Assembly (NCBI RefSeq): GCF_002803085.1
Contig: NZ_NNBJ01000002.1
Location: 313,561 to 377,560 of the forward strand
Reading direction: 5' to 3'
From: Streptomyces sp. CB01201
GTDB lineage: Bacteria; Actinomycetota; Actinomycetes; Streptomycetales; Streptomycetaceae
Length of the DNA stretch: 64,000 nucleotides
The notes below the pieces were generated by a model, which was not told where the DNA came from, did not search any database, and saw only the letters and a program-made list of their open reading frames with translations. Below, piece after piece: positions 47,871 through 55,578 of the stretch (position 1 is the stretch's first letter; each line of letters starts with the position of its first letter). The position numbers and the translations under genes were made by a program.

Positions 47871-48107
47871 GTGAAGTACATGAAGGCTGCGACGGTTCTG
47901 ACCGGTCTGGTCATCGCCGCGGGTGGCGCGGCCGCCCCGGCGTTCGCGGACGCCGGCGCCGAGGGTGCGGCCGTCGGCAGCCCCGGTGTCCTGTCGGGCA
48001 ACCTGCTCCAGGTCCCCGTCCACGTGCCGATCAACCTGTGCGGCAACACCGTCAACGTGATTGCGCTGCTGAACCCGGCGTTCGGCAACACCTGCATCAA
48101 CAAGTGA
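47871..48107 (+). CDS. chp: Short chaplin 1
   Basis: 78 residues, GTG start with GGGAAGGAAA 5-8 nt upstream; ATG 47880 is the alternative. Signal peptide ends APAFA. Mature chaplin domain of about 50 residues: GAEGAAVGSPGVLSGNLLQVPVHVPINLCGNTVNVIALLNPAFGNTCINK, with the two conserved Cys. Chaplins are secreted amphipathic proteins that form amyloid-like fibrils and make aerial hyphae hydrophobic. It shares strand and spacing with the long chaplin but is separated from it by a strong terminator. Confidence 0.97.
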   Translation: MKYMKAATVLTGLVIAAGGAAAPAFADAGAEGAAVGSPGVLSGNLLQVPVHVPINLCGNTVNVIALLNPAFGNTCINK

Positions 48108-48129
48108 TGTAGCACCAGGACTCTCCACT

Positions 48130-48172
48130 CCGATTTTGGGGCGTGCCCTCCGCACGCCCCAAAATCGGTTTT
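48130..48172 (+). terminator. Rho-independent terminator of short chaplin 1
   Basis: Perfect 17-bp stem (48130-48146 with 48152-48168), 5-nt loop CCTCC, followed by TTTTCT. It lies 22 bp past the chaplin stop. It overlaps the ATG at 48143, which argues that the long chaplin starts later. Confidence 0.9.
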
Positions 48173-48217
48173 CTCCGTTTTCCCTCAGCTTTTCCCTGCG
48201 ACACGGAAGACAGCCCA

Positions 48218-49906
48218 TTGCGCCAGGTCATCAGCAAGACCCTGTTCACTGCCGTGGCAGCCACGAGTGTCCTTTCCATGAGCGGCGGTTACGCCCAGGC
48301 CGCCACCACGGAGGGCGAGACCACGGGCTCGCCGGGCCTGCTGTCGGGAAACTCGATCTCGGCGCCGGTGGAAGTCCCGGTCCAGGCGTGCGGGAACTCC
48401 GTCGATCCCGTGGGAGCGCTCAACCCGTCCTTCGGCAACCACTGCGAGACGGTGTCGCCGGCCGTGGAGAGCCCGGCGGAACGCGCCGCGGACGCGGTGG
48501 CCGACCGCGCGGGCGAGGACGGGGGCGGCTACGGCGGTCCGTACGGGGGCTCGTACGGCGGCCCGGCTCCGGACGGCGGCTCGCACGGAGCGGAGTACGG
48601 GTCCGGGTCCGGGTACGGAGAAGGAGGCGAGTACGGGTACGGGCGCGGCTACGGGCAGGGGGCCGCCAGTCAGGCGAGTTCCGTGACGAGCGGCTCGCCG
48701 GGCGTGCTGACGGGGAACTCCGCGGGGGCGCCGGTCGATGCGCCGGTCCAGGCCTGCGGGGACACGGCGACCGGCGCGGGTCTGCTGAACCCGGCGATGG
48801 GCGGCCGCTGCCACTCCGGCCCCGCCGCGCCCCAGCCCCCGGCCCGCGCCCACCACGCACCGCGGCCCCACCAGGTTCCGCGGGGCCCCCAGGCTCCGCC
48901 GGCCCACCACAATCCGTCGGCCCACCACACTCCGGCCGTGCATCAGGCGCCGCCGCCCCGCCATGCGGCCCCGGTCCACGAGGCGCCGCCGGTCCGTCAT
49001 GCGGCCCCGGTCCGCGAGGCGCCGCCGGTGCATCACGCGCCCCCGGTGCATGCGGCTCCGCCAGTCCGTCACGTACCTCCGGTTCATGCGGCTCCGCCGG
49101 TGCATCACGCGCCGCCGGTGAAGCAGGCTCCGCCCGTGCATCACGCCCCGCCGGTGGAACAGGCTCCACCTGCGCAGGCGGCCCCGCCGGTCCATCACGC
49201 GCCGCCGGTGAAGCACGCGCCTCCGGCGCATGCGGCCCCGCCGGTCCGTCACGCCCCGCCGGTGCACCACGCGCCGCCGGTTCACGCGGCCCCGCCGGTG
49301 CACCACGCGCCGCCGGTTCACGAGGCGCCGCCGGTCCACCACGCACCCCCGGTGCATGCGGCTCCACCGGTGCATCACGCGCCGCCGGTTCACGAGGCGC
49401 CGCCGGTGCATCACGCGCCGCCGGTTCACGAGGCGCCGCCGGTGCATCACGCGCCTCCGGTTCACGCGGCCCCGCCGGTGCACCATGCGCCTCCGGTTCA
49501 CGAAGCGCCGCCGGTGCATCACGCACCCCCGGTCCACGAGGCCCCGCCCGTGGACCACGCGCCGCCGGTCCACGAGGCCCCGCCGGTCCACCACGCACCC
49601 CCGGTCCACGCGGCCCCGCCCGTGCACCACGCACCCCCGGTCGACGAGGCACCCCCCATCCACCACGCACCCCCCGCCCACCACCAGCACCCCGTGCAGC
49701 AAGTGCAGCCCGCTCCGGTCGGCGAGCACTTCGCGGCTCGTGTTGTCGCGCCGCCTGCTGCCGCGCACAGGGCGGGTGGGCCGGAGCTGGCCGCTACCGG
49801 GGCCGGGGACGGCGCCGGGCTGATGGCGGCCGGGGCGGGGGCCGCTGGGCTCGTGTTGGGGGGAGGGGTGCTCTACCGGCGCGGTAGGGCGATGGCCCGG
49901 GCCTGA
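48218..49906 (+). CDS. chp: Long chaplin with two chaplin domains, His/Pro hexad-repeat stalk and LAATG sorting signal
   Basis: 562 residues from TTG 48218 (RQVISKTLFTAVAATSVLSM, a chaplin-type signal peptide, with GGAAGA 8-12 nt upstream). Chaplin domain 1 at about 37-76 and domain 2 at about 159-198, each with two cysteines. Between them is a Gly/Tyr-rich linker. From about residue 240 to 490 is an almost pure six-residue repeat Ala-Pro-Pro-Val-His-His/Ala/Glu, roughly 40 copies. The end carries ELAATG (about 523-528), a hydrophobic helix and YRRGRAMARA. Long chaplins are wall-anchored by sortase through LAxTG signals. The His-rich stalk is not part of known long chaplins as I know them. 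TTG is a rare start; ATG 48143 lies inside the preceding terminator. Confidence 0.9.
   Translation: MRQVISKTLFTAVAATSVLSMSGGYAQAATTEGETTGSPGLLSGNSISAPVEVPVQACGNSVDPVGALNPSFGNHCETVSPAVESPAERAADAVADRAGEDGGGYGGPYGGSYGGPAPDGGSHGAEYGSGSGYGEGGEYGYGRGYGQGAASQASSVTSGSPGVLTGNSAGAPVDAPVQACGDTATGAGLLNPAMGGRCHSGPAAPQPPARAHHAPRPHQVPRGPQAPPAHHNPSAHHTPAVHQAPPPRHAAPVHEAPPVRHAAPVREAPPVHHAPPVHAAPPVRHVPPVHAAPPVHHAPPVKQAPPVHHAPPVEQAPPAQAAPPVHHAPPVKHAPPAHAAPPVRHAPPVHHAPPVHAAPPVHHAPPVHEAPPVHHAPPVHAAPPVHHAPPVHEAPPVHHAPPVHEAPPVHHAPPVHAAPPVHHAPPVHEAPPVHHAPPVHEAPPVDHAPPVHEAPPVHHAPPVHAAPPVHHAPPVDEAPPIHHAPPAHHQHPVQQVQPAPVGEHFAARVVAPPAAAHRAGGPELAATGAGDGAGLMAAGAGAAGLVLGGGVLYRRGRAMARA
48947..49690. repeat. 18-bp/36-bp coding repeat array in long chaplin
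   Basis: About 740 bp of head-to-tail units of the form GCGCCGCCGGTGCATCAC and close variants. Third codon positions vary while the Ala-Pro-Pro-Val-His pattern is kept, so the repeat is under protein-level constraint or recent enough to be alike. It is prone to slippage and to assembly error. Confidence 0.85.
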
Positions 49907-50298
49907 CTTCGAGGCGTCCGCCAGGACCCCCACCCGCGGCAAGTGACGGCCGAGGGCTCGGGGTGGGGGCCGGGCGGGGACAGTTCAACTGCCATGTAGG
50001 GCAGTGCTGTTGAGGGATTGATCGTAGATGGCGCGGGCGTATCCCGCTTGTTGTGAAGGGCCCGGCTCCTGCGGAGGAGCCGGGCCCTTCGGCGTACCTG
50101 CCGCACCCCGAACGGTGGTGTGTTCCGCCCGCCCGAGCCGGATCTGAGGGGGCCTCAGAGGGCCCTGGGGCGGGCGGGAATCCGGCATACACCCTTTCGG
50201 GCGGCTTATCGCGTTCGCTGCTTATCTTCCCTATCGGCGCAATAAGAATATTTTCCAACCGGGAATCCGGGGAGGTCCTCAGAACCAAGGGAGCGCAC
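49907..50298. other. Intergenic region with terminator and AT-richer promoter zone
   Basis: 392 bp between the long chaplin and the GH26-like gene. It contains the hairpin described below and an AT-richer zone (50236-50262) 40-60 bp before the glycanase start, the likely promoter. Confidence 0.5.
50055..50090 (+). terminator. Hairpin terminator of long chaplin
   Basis: Perfect 16-bp stem GAAGGGCCCGGCTCCT with loop GCGG, closing at 50090. Located about 150 bp past the long chaplin stop. Confidence 0.85.
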
Positions 50299-51702
50299 AT
50301 GCGTCGGCGACGTCATCGAGCGGCCACCTTCACCACGAGTGTTCTGGCGGCGGGTGCCCTGTGCAGTCTGGCACTGGCCCCCGGTGCCGGCGTACAGCGA
50401 CCGGGGAGCGGCGCCGACCCTCCCCCCGCCAGCCCCGCCGCCAGCGCAACCTCTGCCAGCCCAACCCCCACCGGCCCGGTCCCTGCCAGCCCTGCCGACA
50501 CTGCTCTCGCGAGGCCCGCCCCCGCCCCCGCCCACCCCGCCGCCGCGGACTTCGGCGCCTTTCTGGACTCCGGCACCCTCGGCGTGCGGCGCATCGCGGC
50601 GTTGCAGAAGTGGCTCGGCGGGACCGACATCAAGGTCGGGCACACCTATCTGCCCGGGAACACCTGGTCGGACATCGAGGGCCGGGCCGGGTTCCTGGCG
50701 GACTGGGCCACCTGGCGCAGGGAGCGTGCCGACCGCACCCTCGTCCTCAACGTGCCGATGCAGGCGCTCAACGAGGCCGGCATCCCCGACGCCCGGGTGC
50801 GCCAGCTGCTGGCGAGGGGCGCCGAGGGCGATTTCGACGCGCACTTCAAGCGGCTGGCCGAGCGTCTGGTCGACCTCAAGATCCCGGACACCGTGATCGT
50901 GCTCGGCTGGGAGATGAACGGCACCACGTACACCCACCGCTGCGGGCCGGACCCGCAGTCGTGGAAGAAGTACTGGAAGAACGCGGTCACCGCGATGCGT
51001 TCGGTGCCGGGGCAGAAGTTCCGCTTCGACTTCACGCCGAGCCGCGGGCGCGACGCGGTGCCGTGGACCGAGTGCTACCCGGGTGACGACCTCGTCGACA
51101 TCATCGGCATGGACTCCTACGACCAGCCGCGCGGAGTGGACTTCGACCAGCAGATCAAGGAGCCGTACGGGCTCCAGCAGCACATCGACTTCGCGGCCGC
51201 CCACAAGAAGCCGATCTCGTACCCGGAGTGGGGGCTCTTCCGCAACGGGGACAACCCCGAGTACATGCGCCGCATGCTGTCCTGGATGGACGCGCACAAG
51301 CCGGTCTACAACACCATCACCGACTACTGCCCGCACGGGGTGTGGGGGTGCTCGGACAATCCGCGCGCCTCGGAGCTCTACCGCACGCTCCTGTACGGCC
51401 GCACCGAGCCCACCCCGCAGCCGTCCACGTCCCCCACCCCGCAGCCGTCCACGTCCCCCACCCCGTCGACGTCCCCGGCCCCGACGACCAGCCCCCAGCC
51501 CTCGACCCCGACGACGACGCCGACGGCACCGAGCCCGAAGCCGGCCACGCCGACCGCCCCGACCACACCGGTCGTCCCGGCCACCCCGGTCGTCCCGGCG
51601 TTGAACGGCAAGTGCTCGCCGCTCGACTTCGGCCCCTGGGTCGAGTACTGGATGGGCGGCAAGCTCTGCATGCGCCTCGACTGGTTCTCACGCCGGAGCT
51701 GA
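50299..51702 (+). CDS. Secreted GH26-like glycoside hydrolase
   Basis: 467 residues, ATG with AAGGGAG 6 nt upstream. N-terminal signal peptide (about 1-30: RRRRHRAATFTTSVLAAGAL), then a Pro/Ala/Ser linker, and a TIM-barrel catalytic domain (about 85-370). VLGWEMNGTTYTHR carries the acid/base Glu and ISYPEWGLFRNGD the nucleophile Glu, the pattern of GH26 (beta-mannanase/glucanase) enzymes. A Thr/Pro/Ser linker leads to a small C-terminal Cys-containing segment (KCSPLDFGPWVEYWMGGKLC). It faces the exopolysaccharide operon, overlapping the last gene by 15 bp, so it may trim that polymer. Substrate not determined. Confidence 0.88.
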   Translation: MRRRRHRAATFTTSVLAAGALCSLALAPGAGVQRPGSGADPPPASPAASATSASPTPTGPVPASPADTALARPAPAPAHPAAADFGAFLDSGTLGVRRIAALQKWLGGTDIKVGHTYLPGNTWSDIEGRAGFLADWATWRRERADRTLVLNVPMQALNEAGIPDARVRQLLARGAEGDFDAHFKRLAERLVDLKIPDTVIVLGWEMNGTTYTHRCGPDPQSWKKYWKNAVTAMRSVPGQKFRFDFTPSRGRDAVPWTECYPGDDLVDIIGMDSYDQPRGVDFDQQIKEPYGLQQHIDFAAAHKKPISYPEWGLFRNGDNPEYMRRMLSWMDAHKPVYNTITDYCPHGVWGCSDNPRASELYRTLLYGRTEPTPQPSTSPTPQPSTSPTPSTSPAPTTSPQPSTPTTTPTAPSPKPATPTAPTTPVVPATPVVPALNGKCSPLDFGPWVEYWMGGKLCMRLDWFSRRS

Positions 51703-52827
51703 CGCCCCCGCGGCCTCCGTGGCGGGCCGGTTCCGGTCGTCCCGCCACTGCCGCAGTGCCCGCAGCGCGGCGCCCGCCCGGCGCCGCAGCCGCGCGTGCA
51801 GGACGGCGGCCCGCAGCAGCGGCAGGGTCCGGCGCCGGGCCAGCAGGAAGCGCTGGTTGACCCGCACCTCGGGCCGCCAGTGCTGCTTGTACGGTTCATT
51901 GCCGCGCAGCATGCTCAGCGTGCCCCGGCCGCTGCCGTCGATCCGCTGGGCGCAGGCGCGCAGCAGCATCGTGGCCACGTCCACCTTGCGGCCGCGCAGG
52001 CCCGGGTGGGCCCCGTACAGATAGCCGCCGGCCAGGGCCGGTGAGAGCAGGGTCAGGTCGGCCGCGACGACCTCGCCGTCGAGGCGGAACTCCGTGACCA
52101 CCGCGTCGCCCTGCCGGGTCATCTCGCCCACCGCGCGCGCCAGATGCTGTTCGAACCGGGGGCGCAGGTGCTCGCGCGTCACCCCGCGCCCCTGCCACTG
52201 GAGCCCGTGCAGTTCGAGCAGCGTGCGCAGGGCACCCGGCACCTCGTCGGGCGGTACGTCGCGCTGCTCGATGCCCAGTGCGTCGATCTTGCGGAGCTTG
52301 GCGCGGGCGCGCTGCGCACGGTTGTTGGGCAGCCGGGACAGCAGGGTGTCCATGTCCGCGACGGGCAGCTCCAGGCACCGCGAGTCCGTCAACTGGTGTT
52401 TGGGCGCTGCCCAGTTGGCGTGGATGCGTTCGGCTCCGGCGCCCGGGCGCACCTCGCCGAGGTCGATCAAGGCGCCCCGGGCCGAGCGCATCAGCGCGCC
52501 GGTGAGGGCGGTGGCGGCCTCCTCGGCGCAGTCGTCGGCCAGCAGGACGTCCGCGAAGTCGGAGATCGGGCCGCCGAGCGGCACGAGCGCCGGGAGCGGG
52601 CGCAGTACCCGCATCAGCGGGGCCGCGCCCACCAACCGGCCGTCCCGGTAAGCGAGATGGACCCGCAGCCGTCCCCGGACCCCGTACGAGAGCCACCACG
52701 AGTGCAGCCAGGCGTGGCTCTGGAAGGGGGTTGCCGCGCTGCAACTGCGGTGCAGCTGGAGCCAGTTGGCGGCGAGGTCCGCGAAGCGCAGGTCGTCGGT
52801 GCACAGCTCCACGCGGAGGCCGGACAC
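51688..52827 (-). CDS. FemAB/BioF2-like acyltransferase (GNAT fold) of EPS operon
   Basis: 379 residues, GTG start. GNAT-like pattern of the BioF2/FemAB type: TPFQSHAWLHSWWLSYG, VHLAYRDGRLVGAAPLMRVLRP, QRARAKLRKIDALG, VVTEFRLDGEVVAADLTLLSPALAGGYLYGAHPGLRGRKVDVATMLLRACAQRID. Such proteins, frequent in EPS clusters, transfer an acyl or aminoacyl group to a sugar or lipid carrier. The last gene of the operon; its start overlaps the Wzz-like stop (TAGTG). Its 3' end overlaps the convergent glycanase by 15 bp. Confidence 0.87.
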   Translation of the reverse strand: MSGLRVELCTDDLRFADLAANWLQLHRSCSAATPFQSHAWLHSWWLSYGVRGRLRVHLAYRDGRLVGAAPLMRVLRPLPALVPLGGPISDFADVLLADDCAEEAATALTGALMRSARGALIDLGEVRPGAGAERIHANWAAPKHQLTDSRCLELPVADMDTLLSRLPNNRAQRARAKLRKIDALGIEQRDVPPDEVPGALRTLLELHGLQWQGRGVTREHLRPRFEQHLARAVGEMTRQGDAVVTEFRLDGEVVAADLTLLSPALAGGYLYGAHPGLRGRKVDVATMLLRACAQRIDGSGRGTLSMLRGNEPYKQHWRPEVRVNQRFLLARRRTLPLLRAAVLHARLRRRAGAALRALRQWRDDRNRPATEAAGASAPA

Positions 52828-53507
52828 TAGCCGACCTCCTGCGGCACGGACGCCGCGCCGGCCGGGCTCGGCACCGAGGCCGCGCGCTCGGTCTCCGGCG
52901 CGCCCTCGGGGGCGTCCTCGGGGCGGCGGCGCGGCCGGGCGAGCAGGCCGAGGCCGCCGAGCAGACCGCCCGCGCAGCCGCCGACCAGGGCGGTCAGGCC
53001 CGCCGATGGGGAGGAGGGGGCGAGCGGCTTGACCGCGCGCGAGAACTGCACGACGCGCACCCCGGTGTCGGCCTGGGTGTGGGTGCCGTTCAAAGTCAGC
53101 GCGCGGGCCACCGCGTTGGCCATGCCGGCCGCGTCGGCGGCCCGGCCCGAGGTGGCGGTGATGGCGATCATCGGGGCGTCCGGCGAGGTCGCCGTCTGCA
53201 CACTGCTGCGGAGCGTGGTCGCGCTCACCCCCGCCCAGATCTGCGCGTCCCCGATGACGGCGACCTCGGTCGCGACCCGGCCGTAGGCCTGGGCGAAGCC
53301 GAGGGCGACCGACGGGTCCGACTTCTCGCCGGGGGTGACCACCACATAGCTGGTCGCGCTGTACTCCGGTGTCTTGACCGCGCCGTACACGCCGCCGGCC
53401 GTCGCGCCGAGCAGTGCGCACACGGGCAGCGGCCACCAGCGCGGCAGCGACCGGGTGCGCGGGCCGCGGGCGCTCTGGCGCTGCCGCGGGCCGGAGAATC
53501 TGCTCAT
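52827..53507 (-). CDS. Wzz-like chain-length/polysaccharide export protein
   Basis: 226 residues. Basic N-terminus, TM1 (about 25-45: WWPLPVCALLGATAGGVYGAV), a periplasmic-side domain (TPEYSATSYVVVTPGEKSDPSVALGFAQAYGRVATE), then TM2 near 170-190 (AGLTALVGGCAGGLLGGLGLL) and a charged tail. That two-helix layout with YSATSYVVV is the Wzz/Lipopolysaccharide chain-length family. No kinase domain. ATGA overlap with the preceding glycosyltransferase. Confidence 0.85.
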   Translation of the reverse strand: MSRFSGPRQRQSARGPRTRSLPRWWPLPVCALLGATAGGVYGAVKTPEYSATSYVVVTPGEKSDPSVALGFAQAYGRVATEVAVIGDAQIWAGVSATTLRSSVQTATSPDAPMIAITATSGRAADAAGMANAVARALTLNGTHTQADTGVRVVQFSRAVKPLAPSSPSAGLTALVGGCAGGLLGGLGLLARPRRRPEDAPEGAPETERAASVPSPAGAASVPQEVG

Positions 53508-54796
53508 CTGGACTCTTCTTTCTCCGAGGAGGTCATCGGGGAGGTCATGGGGGAGGTCGTCGCGGAGTTCTTCGGGGAGGTGTGCGTCGGCACGGCCGGC
53601 GGGCCGTCCGGCGCGGGCCCCGCCGGGGCGGTCGCCCCCGGGCCGGGTCCCGGGTCGTACGCGGGGTGCGGCTGCGGCGCCCGGGCCGCGGCCGCCTCGT
53701 ACACCCGGACCAGCTGGGCCGAGGTCGCGGTCACGCAGTAGCGGCGCACCGCGTCGGGGACGGGGAGGCGGGGGCGGGCCGCGCGCCGGAGTTCGCCGAG
53801 GGTGGCGGCGAACGCGGCGGCCGTGCGGCCGGTGCGGAGCGCGCCGGGCGCCGAGCCGGCCGGCAGGTCGTCGATCGCCGGGCACGTCACGTACGCCACC
53901 GGGAGCCCGGCGGCCAGGCCCTCCACGACGGCCAGGCCGAAGGCCTCCTCGCCGGACGGCGAGGCCAGGCAGTCCACGGCCGAGAGCACCCCGGCGAGGC
54001 TGGGGCGGTGGCCCGCCGGGGTGGTGTTGTCCTGGACGCATTCGCCCGCGAACACCACCCGGGCGCCCACCCCGAGCCGTTCGGCGCGGGCCCGTAGCGG
54101 CTGCTCCTGCTCGCCGCCCCCCGCGAACACCAGCCAGGCGTCGGGGAGTTCGGCGATCGCGTCGATGAGGGTGTGGAACCGCTTGCCCGCGGCGAGGCGT
54201 CCGACCGCGCCGACCACGAACGCGCCATCGGGCAGGCCGAGTTGACGGCGTACGGCGATACGGGCGCCGGCGCTGAAGGCGAACTGCGCCGCGTCGACGC
54301 CGTTCGGCACCACCTGGATGCGCTGCTCGGGCACGCCCCAGCGGGCCAGGCGGTGCGCGATGGTGGGGGACACGGCGACGGTGGTGGTGCCGAGCCGCTC
54401 GCTGGCGAGGTAGAGGCCGCGTACCCCGGGGCCGAGCGGGCGCCCCTCCATGCGGGCCTCGCCCAGGGAGTGCTCGGTGGCCACGATGGTGCGGACCCGG
54501 GCGAGCTTCGCCGCGAGGCGGCCGTACAGACAGGCCCGGTACAGATGGGTGTGGACGACGTCGTAGCGGCCGCGCGCGATCAGCTTGGTGAGCCGGGGCA
54601 GCGCGGCCAGGTCGCGGTTGCCCGCCATGTCGAGGTTGCGCACCCGGCCGCCCTCGCGGACGATCGCGCGGGCCACGGTGCCGGGGTTGGTGAGGGTCAC
54701 CACGTCGGCCTCGTACGGCAAGTGCCGTAGCAGCAGCCGCAGTTGCTGCTCGGCGCCGCCCACGCCGAGGCCGGTGATGATGTGCAGGACCTTCAC
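53504..54796 (-). CDS. GT4 glycosyltransferase
   Basis: 430 residues, GTG start overlapping the deacetylase stop (GTGA). GT-B fold: KVLHIITGLGVGGAEQQLRLLLRHL, DVVHTHLYRACLYGRLAAKL, IQVVPNGVDAAQF, VVGAVGRLAAGKRFHTLIDAI, and the E-x7-E-like motif SPSGEEAFGLAVVEGLAAGLPVAYV. Retaining GT4 enzymes transfer sugar from nucleotide sugars to a growing lipid-linked glycan. The C-terminal 60 residues are Pro/Ala/Ser low complexity. Confidence 0.93.
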   Translation of the reverse strand: MKVLHIITGLGVGGAEQQLRLLLRHLPYEADVVTLTNPGTVARAIVREGGRVRNLDMAGNRDLAALPRLTKLIARGRYDVVHTHLYRACLYGRLAAKLARVRTIVATEHSLGEARMEGRPLGPGVRGLYLASERLGTTTVAVSPTIAHRLARWGVPEQRIQVVPNGVDAAQFAFSAGARIAVRRQLGLPDGAFVVGAVGRLAAGKRFHTLIDAIAELPDAWLVFAGGGEQEQPLRARAERLGVGARVVFAGECVQDNTTPAGHRPSLAGVLSAVDCLASPSGEEAFGLAVVEGLAAGLPVAYVTCPAIDDLPAGSAPGALRTGRTAAAFAATLGELRRAARPRLPVPDAVRRYCVTATSAQLVRVYEAAAARAPQPHPAYDPGPGPGATAPAGPAPDGPPAVPTHTSPKNSATTSPMTSPMTSSEKEESR

Positions 54797-55578
54797 GTGC
54801 CCTCCGGGAGGTCGGCCGGCTCGTCGCGGCGCCAGCGGTGCAGGCTGCGCTTGAGATGCAGCCGCCAGCCGTTGTCGCGCTCGCCGACGTGGACGCGGGG
54901 CAGCGCGTAGCGGCCGGTCAGCGGGCCCGGGTCGATCGCGCAGGCGTAGGCGTAGCCGGCCGCGCGGACCGCGTCCACGGCCCGTACGTCGACGGCCCCG
55001 TACGGGTAGCAGAAGCCGGCCACCTCGTGCCCGGTCAGGTCGTGGAGCAGCGTGCGGCTCTCGTGCACCTCGCGGTGCAGGGTGTCCTCGTCGATGTGGG
55101 TCAGATCGAGGTGGCGCAGGCCGTGCGAGGCGACCTCCATGCCCCAGGTGGCGGCCTGCTGGATGCCGCGCTCGTCGAGCAGGGGCTTGCGCGGGCCCAG
55201 CGGGTCCCAGTCGTTGGTGCCGCCGAGCCGGCCCGGCAGGACGAACACGGTGGCCGTGCACTCGTGGCGGCGCAGCAGCGGCAGCGCCTCGGCGGTGAAG
55301 TCGGCGTAGCCGTCGTCGAAGGTGAGGCCGACCAGGCCGCGGGCGGTGCCGGCCGCGCGGGCGCGCAGGAGTTCGCCCATGCTCACCCCCCTCAGGCCGT
55401 GTCCGCGCAGCCAGCGCAGCTGGCGTTCGAGGCGGGGCGGCGAGACGGTGATGTGGTACGGATCGTCCGTGGTGTGGGTCACCGAGTGGTACATGGCCAC
55501 CCACAGCGGTGCGGCGGGGCGCGGTCTCGAACCAGTCAGTGGACCCCTCGGGTCGCCGACTGCCGTGTCAACGGGCAT
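54793..55578 (-). CDS. Polysaccharide deacetylase (NodB/CE4 domain)
   Basis: 261 residues. NodB motifs: VGLTFDDGYADFTAEALPLL (motif 1, Asp-Asp), ATWGMEVASHGLRHLDLTHID (motif 2, H-x3-H), EVAGFCYPYGAVDV (motif 3). CE4 deacetylases remove N-acetyl groups from chitin-like or EPS sugars. No signal peptide is evident, so it may act on the lipid-linked intermediate on the inner side or be exported by another route. Overlaps neighbours by 4 and 11 bp. Confidence 0.93.
   Translation of the reverse strand: MPVDTAVGDPRGPLTGSRPRPAAPLWVAMYHSVTHTTDDPYHITVSPPRLERQLRWLRGHGLRGVSMGELLRARAAGTARGLVGLTFDDGYADFTAEALPLLRRHECTATVFVLPGRLGGTNDWDPLGPRKPLLDERGIQQAATWGMEVASHGLRHLDLTHIDEDTLHREVHESRTLLHDLTGHEVAGFCYPYGAVDVRAVDAVRAAGYAYACAIDPGPLTGRYALPRVHVGERDNGWRLHLKRSLHRWRRDEPADLPEGT

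Noticed and set aside
46797..48115. Long minus-strand frames opposite rodlin 3 and the short chaplin
   Set aside because: Compositional shadows; rodlin and chaplin frames on the plus strand are unambiguous.
48136..49887. Collagen-like Gly-x-y protein in another frame of the long chaplin
   Set aside because: It arises from translating the repetitive chaplin stalk out of frame; the chaplin frame has signal peptide, two domains and a sorting signal, and this one has none.
48185..49942. Long Arg/His-rich frame on the minus strand over the long chaplin
   Set aside because: Mirror of the repeat block; no signal peptide or motif, and the other strand is clearly coding.
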